Assembly (NCBI RefSeq): GCF_006546835.1
Contig: NZ_VICB01000023.1
Coordinates: 28,416 to 92,415, forward strand
Origin: Actinomyces johnsonii
Lineage (GTDB): Bacteria > Actinomycetota > Actinomycetes > Actinomycetales > Actinomycetaceae
DNA length: 64,000 nucleotides
Direction of reading: 5' to 3'
Below, in pieces: positions 1-8,669 of the stretch; position 1 is the stretch's first letter; each line of letters opens with the position of its first letter. A model generated the notes under the pieces. The model ran no database searches. It was given only the letters and a program-made list of their open reading frames with translations, and had not been told where the DNA came from. A program made the translations under genes and the position numbers.

Positions 1-62
1 CCGCGGGTGTTGCCGCGATTCCCCGATTCGCCGTCGGAGGATTCAACGCGGATCAGATCTGA
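1..62 (+). CDS. possible C-terminal end of an upstream gene (partial)
   Basis: Frame 3 is open from the window edge to TGA at 60-62 and ends in residues IPRFAVGGFNADQI, a composition typical of a folded protein end. It stops just before the groEL operator region, as an upstream gene would. Only about 19 residues are visible, so no family can be named. The other two forward frames are also open over this short distance, so the call is weak. Confidence 0.25.
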   Translation, partial: AGVAAIPRFAVGGFNADQI

Positions 63-66
63 GCGC

Positions 67-93
67 CTTGCACTCAAGGGCTGAGAGTGCCAG
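67..93. promoter_or_regulatory. CIRCE operator 1 (HrcA site) of groEL
   Basis: The inverted repeat CTTGCACTC, 9 nt, GAGTGCCAG matches the HrcA consensus TTAGCACTC-N9-GAGTGCTAA with the canonical spacing. The left arm also contains TTGCAC, which could be a -35 element, so repressor binding would block the polymerase. Confidence 0.8.
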
Positions 94-101
94 CATTGCG
101 G

Positions 102-128
102 TTAGCACTCGGAGTCCTCGAGTGACAA
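102..128. promoter_or_regulatory. CIRCE operator 2 (HrcA site) of groEL
   Basis: TTAGCACTC, 9 nt, GAGTGACAA: the left arm is a perfect CIRCE half site and the right arm matches in 7 of 9 positions. It lies 35 bp downstream of operator 1 (start to start), so two HrcA dimers could bind the same face of the helix region. It sits 139 bp before the groEL start codon. Confidence 0.8.
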
Positions 129-191
129 CGCATCCACGAATGCAATCTCAATCCACACAGGCTGGAACGTGAGGACCGGCGTCGGGCGTGA

Positions 192-1889
<1,698 letters not shown>

Positions 1890-1963
1890 TCGACGTCACT
1901 CATCACGAGCCAGTCACTGCCCGGTAGTCCCGGCCCGCGATACGCGGCCGGACCCGGGACTCG

Positions 1964-2005
1964 GCGGCGGGCCGTCTCCCACTCGCGTGAGGGGCGGCCC
2001 GCCGC
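1964..2005 (+). terminator. hairpin terminator after groEL
   Basis: A perfect 10-bp GC stem (GCGGCGGGCC with GGCCCGCCGC) encloses a 22-nt loop that holds a smaller stem. It lies 75 bp after the groEL stop. No T-tract follows, as is common for actinobacterial terminators. Confidence 0.6.
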
Positions 2006-2096
2006 TTCGCGTGCACTGCCGGCACCTGTATGCCGTAACGTGCGCGGTCGGCGTGGCACGGTAGCCGATACGGTCTCCTGGCCGCCGTGGGCGGGC

Positions 2097-2432
2097 CTAC
2101 TGGCCGGCCACGGGCCCGGTGCTCGCGGCCGGAGCCGGGGCGGGTGCTGCGAAACGGCCCTTGTTCGTGGTCTCGGCGTCGTCGTAGCAGACGGCGGCGT
2201 TATCCAGGGCGAGGCTGATCTGGTCGAGGTTGGACTGCACCTGGAGCTGGGTGAGGTGCCAGTCGGATGCGCAGGTGGCCATGGAGTCCGACGCCGTCCC
2301 GGTCCAGCAGGACTGCAGCAGGCCGATATCGCCCTGCATGGCGTCGACCTCGGTCTGAATCGTGGCGATACGGCTTCGTGTCCGTGCGGCGGTGTCTGCC
2401 ACCGCGGCGGTGTCGACGGAGTAGGTGGGCAT
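2097..2432 (-). CDS. WXG100-family protein (ESAT-6-like, type VII secretion substrate)
   Basis: Small helical-hairpin protein of 111 residues. The WXG turn is seen as WTG in SCWTGTASD, between two amphipathic helices, and YDDAE at the end of helix 2 fits the YxxxD/E type VII export signal. An Ala/Pro-rich tail of about 25 residues follows. The ATG at 2432 is chosen because AAAGGA precedes it and because it gives the compact WXG100 N-terminus (MPTYSVDTAAV); a longer reading would add an unrelated basic leader. No ESX ATPase, membrane component or partner WXG100 gene is adjacent, so it is an orphan that must use a secretion locus elsewhere, or act inside the cell. Confidence 0.8.
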   Translation of the reverse strand: MPTYSVDTAAVADTAARTRSRIATIQTEVDAMQGDIGLLQSCWTGTASDSMATCASDWHLTQLQVQSNLDQISLALDNAAVCYDDAETTNKGRFAAPAPAPAASTGPVAGQ

Positions 2433-2605
2433 GGCTGGGTCCTTTCGTGAGAGGCGGCTCGAAGGCCGTGCGCTGCGGTGCTCAGTGGTGCACGCTGTGC
2501 CTCTCACGTTAGAGGCCGGATCCGGTTCACGTCGGGCGCGCAGCCGGCCCTGTGGACTGGGCCCGCAGGCGACGGCCTGTGGCCACGCAGGACCCGCGCA
2601 GACGC

Positions 2606-4012
2606 TTAGAGGCTGCCGGCGCCGTCGTCGATGATCTCCTCGGCGATGGGGGTGATCTCACCGGTACGGGCCTCGCGCAGCTCCTTGGCCTCCTGAGTCT
2701 TGGCCCGCAGCTTCTCGGCGAGCTTGTCCCGCTCGGCCTGAACCCGGGCACGGCGGTCCTCGGTCTCGTCGGAGCGGTTGCGTGAGCACATGAGCAGATC
2801 CAGGTCGGCGACGCAGGACTCCATTGAGGCCGTGTGCGCCATCGCCTCCTCGCCGTCCCCGTCCTCGAGCGCGTCGCTGCGGTCGGCGGGCGTCTCGCCG
2901 GGTCTGTGCACGGAGGCCGGGGAAACGGCCGGAATCCCTCTGGCGGGGGTACGCGGGGAGGGAGCACTCGACGGAGATGACGGCGCGGACGATGCCGGCG
3001 ACGCGGCTACCGCCGGGGTCGTTGACGACGGCGCGGACTTCAAAGCCCTCAGGCTGTTGGTGTCGATACGCAGGGTGTCCCCGTCCCGAGACGGGCCGGG
3101 GGCTGGCTGTCCGGCCGGAGTCAGGACGCGCAGCCCCAGCGGAGGAGTGCGGGGATCGCTGCCGGTGCCGTCGTCGAGCCGCTCAGGGGCCGGTTCGGGG
3201 CGAGCAGTGGTCGCAGTGTCTCCGGCAACCGGAGTCGTGGGGTCGGGACGGGGCATGGCCCGGTCGGGGAGGGCGTCGGCCACCTGATGATCGTCTTGTC
3301 CGGTCTCTGCGCCGGGTACGTCGGAGAGCTTGGCGAGTTTCTCCCTCAACCGTCGTTGCTCGGCCGACAGGTTCTCCCGGGCCGCGTGCTCCCAACGCTC
3401 GCCCAGGGGGGAGTGGAAGAGATGATCGCGGTCCAGCAGTCGGGAGACGATCGTCAGGCGCCCGCGCAGATACGCCCCCAGGGGAATATGGGAGTACTCC
3501 TCGCGCAGCAGGCGCACGTACTCTGCATAGGTCTGCGGGTCCACGGCCAGGGTCCCCAGGTCGGCGTCGATAAGCGCCTGGGCATCGATATCATGCTCGT
3601 CGAGCATGTGCCGCTTGAGGTTGACGATGAGGCAGCACACCCGCTTGACGGTCTCCATCGGGACGCCCAAGTGGTGGAGGTCCGCCTCGGCGAAGGCCGC
3701 CGAGGCGGTCTCGTCCTCGCCGCCGTTACCGCGGCTGACCTCCTCGGCGTCGGAGGAGAAGACGCACCCGTGGTACCAGCAGGCGATCCGCATGATGTTC
3801 GGGTTGTGGGACTCCTCTGCCAACTCGTCGACGCGCGCGAGCATGTCGATGAGATGGCGCAGATTGTGGAAGCGGCGGTCCGGCGTGGACCAGCGCTCAA
3901 TGAGGAGCTCGCCGGCGGAGTGGATCGCCTCTGGGGGCTGAGTGGCGCCGAGCGCCTTCACCGAGCGGGTGAAGGCCGGCAGGAGCCATTGCGGTGCGTC
4001 GATGACACCCAT
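2606..4012 (-). CDS. HD-superfamily-like predicted phosphohydrolase with long disordered tail
   Basis: 468 residues. Residues 1-220 resemble the COG4339 type of predicted metal-dependent HD phosphohydrolase: HNLRH at 49-53, an aromatic-His pair in CWYHGCVFSSDAEE at 78-91, and the conserved stretch IDADLGTLAVDPQTYAEYV near 148-166. The usual HD doublet reads HG here (H81-G82), so a metal-binding Asp appears to be missing and catalysis is uncertain. Residues 225-395 are Pro/Ser/Thr-rich and probably disordered. The last 70 residues are charged, with a probable coiled coil (RARVQAERDKLAEKL). The start ATG has GGAGA 7 nt upstream. Substrate unknown. Confidence 0.7.
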   Translation of the reverse strand: MGVIDAPQWLLPAFTRSVKALGATQPPEAIHSAGELLIERWSTPDRRFHNLRHLIDMLARVDELAEESHNPNIMRIACWYHGCVFSSDAEEVSRGNGGEDETASAAFAEADLHHLGVPMETVKRVCCLIVNLKRHMLDEHDIDAQALIDADLGTLAVDPQTYAEYVRLLREEYSHIPLGAYLRGRLTIVSRLLDRDHLFHSPLGERWEHAARENLSAEQRRLREKLAKLSDVPGAETGQDDHQVADALPDRAMPRPDPTTPVAGDTATTARPEPAPERLDDGTGSDPRTPPLGLRVLTPAGQPAPGPSRDGDTLRIDTNSLRALKSAPSSTTPAVAASPASSAPSSPSSAPSPRTPARGIPAVSPASVHRPGETPADRSDALEDGDGEEAMAHTASMESCVADLDLLMCSRNRSDETEDRRARVQAERDKLAEKLRAKTQEAKELREARTGEITPIAEEIIDDGAGSL

Positions 4013-4153
4013 GGGTCAGTCTCCGTGTTGGAAATGGAACGCGTGCCATCGTAGGACTGTCTTTACCGCAACGTCGACGTGACACAGTGTCTCGCGCGCC
4101 ACTCTTACGGCGTCTCGGACGGCGGGTCCGGGGATGACCGGGGCTGATCGTGC

Positions 4154-5752
4154 CTACCAGGCCGGTGCTGGCGGCAGCTCGATGTGAACGGTGGCGCCGC
4201 CGCCGGGGGTCTGAAGCATCTGGACCGTGCCCTTGTGAGCGGCCACGATCCCCAGAACGATCGCCAGGCCCAGACCGGAGCCGCCGGTCTCCCGGTTGCG
4301 GGAGGTGTCGGAGCGGTAGAAGCGCTGGAAGACCTTCTCGGCCGCCTCCGGCGGAACGCCGTGGCCGTGGTCGCGCACCTCGACCACGACGACCGGCTGC
4401 GCCGTCGGATTCGCGTGCGGGGGCGCCATGCCGATGGCGATCTCCACCGGCGTGCCCGTAGGCGTGTGGCGCACGACGTTGCCCAGCAGGTTGGTGAGGA
4501 TTTGGGAGAGGCGATCGCGATCGCCGATGACTTGGATCGACGGCGCCTCCTTGCCGGCGGCCTCATCGCGGGGATCCAAGGGGATGAGGCCGCAGTCGCG
4601 CTCGGGGGCCAGGACCATCATGTCACTCAGGGCTCCGGCAGCCAGCTCGGTGAGGTTGACCGGCTCCATGGACATCTCTCGGCCCTCGTCGATCCGGGCC
4701 AGCTGGAGGAGGTCATCGACCAGTCGCCCCATCCGATTGGACTCTGTCTCGATGCGCCCCATGACCTCGCCGGTCTTGTTGGCGGGCACCCCGCCCATCC
4801 GGTAGAGCTCGCCGTAGCCGCGAATCGCGGCCAGGGGTGTGCGTAGCTCGTGGGAGGCGTCGGAGACGAATCGGGTCATCCGCTCCTGGGCCACGACCTG
4901 GGCGGCGAAGGCGTTCTCGTTCTGGGAGAGCATCGCGTTGATCGCCCGCTGCAGGGAGCCGACCTCTGTGGTGCGCGGCTCGGTGACCAGGATGCGGGCC
5001 GACAGGTCGCCATGGGCGATCCGCCCGGCCACGCCCTCGATCTGGCGCAGGGATCGGAAGGAGCGGTGGACCAGGTAGGTGGCGAAGACGGCGCCCACCG
5101 AGATGATCGAGACGTCGGCCAGGGCCACCACCAGGCGGGTCCGCTCAACGGTCTCCATGATGTCGCTCAGCGGGAGGGCCAGGGCCACGGCACCTGTGTA
5201 CTCCTGGGTTTCCTTGTCCTGGATGAGCAGAGTGATCATCCGCCACTGGTGGCCGGGCTGATCCGAGTTGACCGTCGTGATCGGGTAGTCGCCCTTATCC
5301 GCGTGGGCCAGGGCGCGCCGGTAGTCCAGGCCCTTGATCTCGGGGCGGCCGTACTTGGTGGCGGTGTCGGCCGAGATCCACTCCCCGTTGCGGGTGGCGT
5401 CGAGGTACTCGGCCTTGACGTAGTAGTTCGAGGGGAAGGTGGTGCTGCTGGTTCCGCCCTCGCGGATCTGGGCCAATCCCTGGCTCCCGATGGCCACCGA
5501 GGTGGTGCGCAGTTGGCTGTCGATCTGCCCCATCATGTGGCTGTAGAGCAGGGAGGTCACCACGAAGGAGACGACGATGAGCCCGATGGCCAGGAGGCCC
5601 GTCGTCATGAGGGTCAAGCGGGTGCGCAGCGGCATCGCCTGCCAGGGCCGCTGGATCGCGGTGATCGGGTGCCACCGGCCCCGCTTGATCGGCCGGTGCT
5701 GCTTGCCGGACGACTTGGCCGGGCGCGTGCTCCCCCCACGCGCCGCGGTCAT
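4154..5752 (-). CDS. sensor histidine kinase, PhoR/TcrY-like
   Basis: 532 residues. A basic N-terminus and TM1 (about 48-72) lead to an extracytoplasmic sensor domain (about 73-205), TM2 (207-228), a HAMP segment, the HisKA box FVSDASHELRTPLAAIRG with phospho-acceptor H301, and a HATPase domain ending in GGSGLGLAIVLGIVAAHKG (G boxes). It should autophosphorylate and pass phosphate to the regulator just upstream. The ATG overlaps the regulator's stop by one base (TGATG), so the two are translationally coupled. A GTG one codon earlier would give a 4-base overlap. The sensed signal is unknown; the HATPase and sensor sequence resemble the mycobacterial PhoR/TcrY group. Confidence 0.93.
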   Translation of the reverse strand: MTAARGGSTRPAKSSGKQHRPIKRGRWHPITAIQRPWQAMPLRTRLTLMTTGLLAIGLIVVSFVVTSLLYSHMMGQIDSQLRTTSVAIGSQGLAQIREGGTSSTTFPSNYYVKAEYLDATRNGEWISADTATKYGRPEIKGLDYRRALAHADKGDYPITTVNSDQPGHQWRMITLLIQDKETQEYTGAVALALPLSDIMETVERTRLVVALADVSIISVGAVFATYLVHRSFRSLRQIEGVAGRIAHGDLSARILVTEPRTTEVGSLQRAINAMLSQNENAFAAQVVAQERMTRFVSDASHELRTPLAAIRGYGELYRMGGVPANKTGEVMGRIETESNRMGRLVDDLLQLARIDEGREMSMEPVNLTELAAGALSDMMVLAPERDCGLIPLDPRDEAAGKEAPSIQVIGDRDRLSQILTNLLGNVVRHTPTGTPVEIAIGMAPPHANPTAQPVVVVEVRDHGHGVPPEAAEKVFQRFYRSDTSRNRETGGSGLGLAIVLGIVAAHKGTVQMLQTPGGGATVHIELPPAPAW

Positions 5753-6489
5753 CACTCGGCCTTGGGCTCGCGCAGCATATAGCCCACTCCACGACGGGTC
5801 TGGATGAGCGGGGTGACGGGCTGGCCGTCAGCTCCCTGAATCTGGTCCACCTTACGGCGCAGGTAGGAGATGTAGGACTCCACGATCGCGGCGTCGCCGT
5901 TCCAGTCGTACTCCCAGACGTGGTCGAGGATCTGGGCCTTGGACACGACGCGCCCGGCGTTGAGCATGAGGTAGCGCAGGAGCTTGAACTCGGTGGGGGA
6001 CAGGTCCACCTCCACCTCGGCGCGGTACACCTCGTGGGCGTCCTCATCCAGAACCAGATCGGCCACGCGCACGACGCCATCGTCCTCATTCTCGATGGCG
6101 TGGGTGCGGCGCAGGATGGCGCGGATGCGAGCGATGACCTCCTCCAGGCCGAAGGGCTTGGTGACGTAGTCGTCGCCGCCGACGGTCAGGCCCTGAACCT
6201 TGTCCGCCATGTCGTCGCGGGCGGTCAGGAAGAGGATGGGAGTGGTCACGTCGCGCTCGCGCAGGCGCCGGGCCACGGTGAAGCCGTCCATATCGGGCAG
6301 CATGACGTCGAGGACCACCAGGTCGGGGGACGTCTTCTCCACCGTCTTGAGAGCGCCATTGCCGTCTCCCGCGATCGAGACCTCGAAGCCCGCGAAGCGC
6401 AGGGAGGAGGCGAGTAAGTCGCGGATGTTGGGCTCATCGTCGACGACAAGGAGGTGAGCTTCGGTGCGGGACTGCTGGGAACGCTCCAT
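5752..6489 (-). CDS. OmpR/PhoP-type response regulator
   Basis: 245 residues. The receiver domain has the acidic pocket D17/D18/E19, phospho-acceptor D61 in LDVMLPDMDGF and K111 in DDYVTKPF. The C-terminal winged helix carries LSPTEFKLLRYLMLNAG and VESYISYLRRKVD, which are close to mycobacterial PhoP. The ATG at 6489 is preferred because AAGGGA lies 11 nt upstream; the in-frame ATG at 6501 has that same site too close. It is the first gene of the two-gene operon with the kinase. Target genes cannot be read from this window. Confidence 0.94.
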   Translation of the reverse strand: MERSQQSRTEAHLLVVDDEPNIRDLLASSLRFAGFEVSIAGDGNGALKTVEKTSPDLVVLDVMLPDMDGFTVARRLRERDVTTPILFLTARDDMADKVQGLTVGGDDYVTKPFGLEEVIARIRAILRRTHAIENEDDGVVRVADLVLDEDAHEVYRAEVEVDLSPTEFKLLRYLMLNAGRVVSKAQILDHVWEYDWNGDAAIVESYISYLRRKVDQIQGADGQPVTPLIQTRRGVGYMLREPKAE

Positions 6490-6694
6490 GCTGCTCACCA
6501 TCCCTTCACTTTCTGGTCGTTTCCTGAATGGGTTCCGAATGGTTGCTGTTGACGGGTCAAATGCTTTGTGCGACGTATGGCGCGTCCCGATGGTCGCATC
6601 CCCTGGGATTTCCACGAGAAAGTGGGGTCTGTGTGGTTGCCGTCGCACAGAGGTGGCCGGTGAAACGCTCCGGGCGAGTCGGGTTGTGAGATGG

Positions 6695-6726
6695 GGCGGG
6701 GCGACGGCCGATGCCGTCGCCCCGCC
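6695..6726 (-). terminator. hairpin terminator after the NYN gene
   Basis: A perfect 14-bp stem (GGCGGGGCGACGGC with GCCGTCGCCCCGCC) and a 4-nt loop begin 7 bp past the stop of the NYN gene. It separates that gene from the two-component operon on the same strand. Confidence 0.75.
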
Positions 6727-6732
6727 GAAGGA

Positions 6733-7335
6733 TCAGAGGAAGGCGAGTGGGTCGAAGTCCTCCAGCGGGATGATGCACACGCGCGGCAGGGGGATGGTGA
6801 AGGCCTTGACGTCGCTCTCCAGGTCGTAGACCGTCAGACCATCGCCCTCCAGCGCGGCCAGCTGGGCGTTGAGGAACTCGCGGAAGCACAGAATCCCCAC
6901 CTTGGCGCCCGCCTGCAGGAGCCGCTCGATGTGGGGGATGTAGTCGCCGTCGTGGCTGCCCAGCAGGATGTGGGCCTCCTGGCCGGACTCGACCCGCTCG
7001 GCCAGCGCCTCCAGGGTGCGCTGAATACCGATGTCGACGACCTTCTCCTCATTGCTGCCCGACCCGGCCAGGGGAACGGGACGGTAGTCCATGGCCAGCA
7101 GGGCCTGGATGAAGCTCATGGGCATGTGGCCGCTGGTGGCGTTGAGGAAGAACAGCGCGCGGGCCTCATCGCCCTCGCCCTCGGCGGCGTCGGCGGAGGA
7201 CAGCTCATCGCAATACGCGAGGACCCGGTCCCAACGGGGCCGCTCCTCAGGTTCGGGACGCCGACCCAGCACGCTCATGCCGAGGGTGGCGTCAATGTTC
7301 TCGCCATCGACGAGAAGATAAGTCGGTACGCTCAT
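6733..7335 (-). CDS. NYN (PIN-like) domain protein, putative ribonuclease
   Basis: 200 residues. The fold is recognisable from the early acidic motif VPTYLLVDGENID, the central ILLGSHDGDYIPHIERLLQ with its conserved Asp residues, and the strand-helix pattern of the LabA/DUF88 NYN family. NYN proteins are metal-dependent RNases of the PIN-like superfamily; the RNA target is not known. The start at 7335 is chosen because TAACAT on the minus strand ends exactly 7 nt before this ATG, which fits a leaderless mRNA. An ATG at 7344 is possible. The gene is monocistronic, with a strong terminator after it. Confidence 0.8.
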   Translation of the reverse strand: MSVPTYLLVDGENIDATLGMSVLGRRPEPEERPRWDRVLAYCDELSSADAAEGEGDEARALFFLNATSGHMPMSFIQALLAMDYRPVPLAGSGSNEEKVVDIGIQRTLEALAERVESGQEAHILLGSHDGDYIPHIERLLQAGAKVGILCFREFLNAQLAALEGDGLTVYDLESDVKAFTIPLPRVCIIPLEDFDPLAFL

Positions 7336-7342
7336 GGGCCCC

Positions 7343-7348
7343 ATGTTA
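7343..7348 (-). promoter_or_regulatory. -10 box of a leaderless NYN transcript
   Basis: TAACAT on the minus strand, then 7 nt, then ATG. The transcription start would fall on the A of the start codon. Confidence 0.45.
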
Positions 7349-7511
7349 CCGGTCCGGTTGTCTCCCAGCAGGAGGCGACGCTCGGGTAAGCGCCGCGGAT
7401 TTCAGCCCTTTCCGGCCTGCTAGGGGAGCTCTCGGGGCGTGCCCCGAGGGTGATCGCAGGCGGTGGCCGGTCCCTGGTGGGGATGCGCCGGTGCTCGCTG
7501 ATGCCAGGCGG

Positions 7512-7561
7512 CGCGGAGCCGCCCGGCCCCGTCTCGGTGACGAGTGCCGGGCGGCTCCGCG
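7512..7561 (-). terminator. hairpin terminator after pspA
   Basis: A perfect 16-bp GC-rich stem (CGCGGAGCCGCCCGGC with its complement at 7546-7561) has an 18-nt loop that contains a CTCG/CGAG mini-stem. It lies about 60 bp past the pspA stop. The rest of 7336-7621 shows no gene. Confidence 0.7.
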
Positions 7562-7621
7562 GTGCAGAATGCGGGTGCTCGCGGTTCGGCCGGTTCAGTG
7601 CCCGGCCCCGCGAGAGGGCTC

Positions 7622-8470
7622 TCAGTAGGAGGACTTCTCCTCGCCGACCGGCTGGCTCTGGGTCTTGAGGGCCTCGAAGGCGGCGTTGATGGCGGCGTCG
7701 TCCCCGTCGGTGATCTGGGCGGGGGCCTGCTGCTGGGCGCCCGGCAGCGCCGGGTTCTGCCCGGACTTGAGGGCGGCGAGGCGGGCCTCGGCCTCCAGGC
7801 CGGCACCGGAGGACTCGAGCTCGGCGAACTGGGCCTCCAGGGAGGAACCGGCCAGCTCCATCTGCCCGGCGGCCTGGGCCTCGACCCGACGCACCTGGTC
7901 CTCGTAGCGGGACAGCTCGCTGGTGGGGTCCAGGACATTGATGGAGCGGATGGCGCCCTGCACCTTGACCTGGGCCTCGGCGGTCTTCTGGCGGGCGATG
8001 AGCTGGTCGCGCTTGGAGCGCAGCTCACCGAGCTTGACCTCCATCTGCTGCAGACCGGTCTTGAGCTGCTCGACGACCTGGCGCTGGGAGGTGATCATCG
8101 GCTCGGCGGCCTTGGCCTCGTTCTCCGCCGTGATCTGCTTGGTCAGCGCGATCTTGGCCAGCGAGTCCCACTTGTCCGCACCGGGCGTGTCGCCGCCGGC
8201 GCGCAGCTGGTCGGCCTTGCGGGAAGCGGCCAGGGCCTTGTTGCCCCAGTCGCGGGCCTCGGCGACGTCGGCGTCGTGGTCCTTCTCAGCCAGGCGGAGG
8301 TTGCCGATCGTCTGGGCGACGGCGTCGCGGGCCTCAGCGATGGAGGCCGTGTAGTCCCGCACCAGCTGGTTGAGCATCTTCTCCGGGTCCTCGGCGCGGT
8401 CCAGGAGTGCGTTGACGTTGGCGCGGGTCAGCTGGGCGATGCGCCCCAGGATCGACTGCTTCTCAGCCAT
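7622..8470 (-). CDS. pspA: PspA/IM30 family membrane-stress protein
   Basis: 282 residues, almost entirely helical coiled coil, starting with the family signature SILGRIAQLTRANVNALLDRAEDPEKMLNQLV. PspA/IM30/Vipp1 proteins are ESCRT-III-like and polymerise on the inner face of the cytoplasmic membrane to stabilise it under stress. GGAAGGA precedes the ATG by 10 nt. The gene lies 200 bp downstream of, and on the same strand as, a TPM-domain membrane protein, an association common in Actinobacteria that suggests a joint envelope-stress role. The C-terminus is Ala/Gln-rich and of low complexity. Confidence 0.93.
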   Translation of the reverse strand: MAEKQSILGRIAQLTRANVNALLDRAEDPEKMLNQLVRDYTASIAEARDAVAQTIGNLRLAEKDHDADVAEARDWGNKALAASRKADQLRAGGDTPGADKWDSLAKIALTKQITAENEAKAAEPMITSQRQVVEQLKTGLQQMEVKLGELRSKRDQLIARQKTAEAQVKVQGAIRSINVLDPTSELSRYEDQVRRVEAQAAGQMELAGSSLEAQFAELESSGAGLEAEARLAALKSGQNPALPGAQQQAPAQITDGDDAAINAAFEALKTQSQPVGEEKSSY

Positions 8471-8669
8471 AGTTGATTTCGTCCTTCCGTCGAGGTGCGA
8501 CGTCGGTATGGGCAGGTATGGGCACGGCGGTTGCCGGATGATGGCCGGTTGGCCAGCGGATCAGGCGTCATGATCTCAGGTGCGGGCCACCGGAGTCACG
8601 CGGGCGGGGATCTCATCGCTCAGGGCATGACTGGTTCATGAGTGGGACCCGACGGCGGAGAACCGGAGC

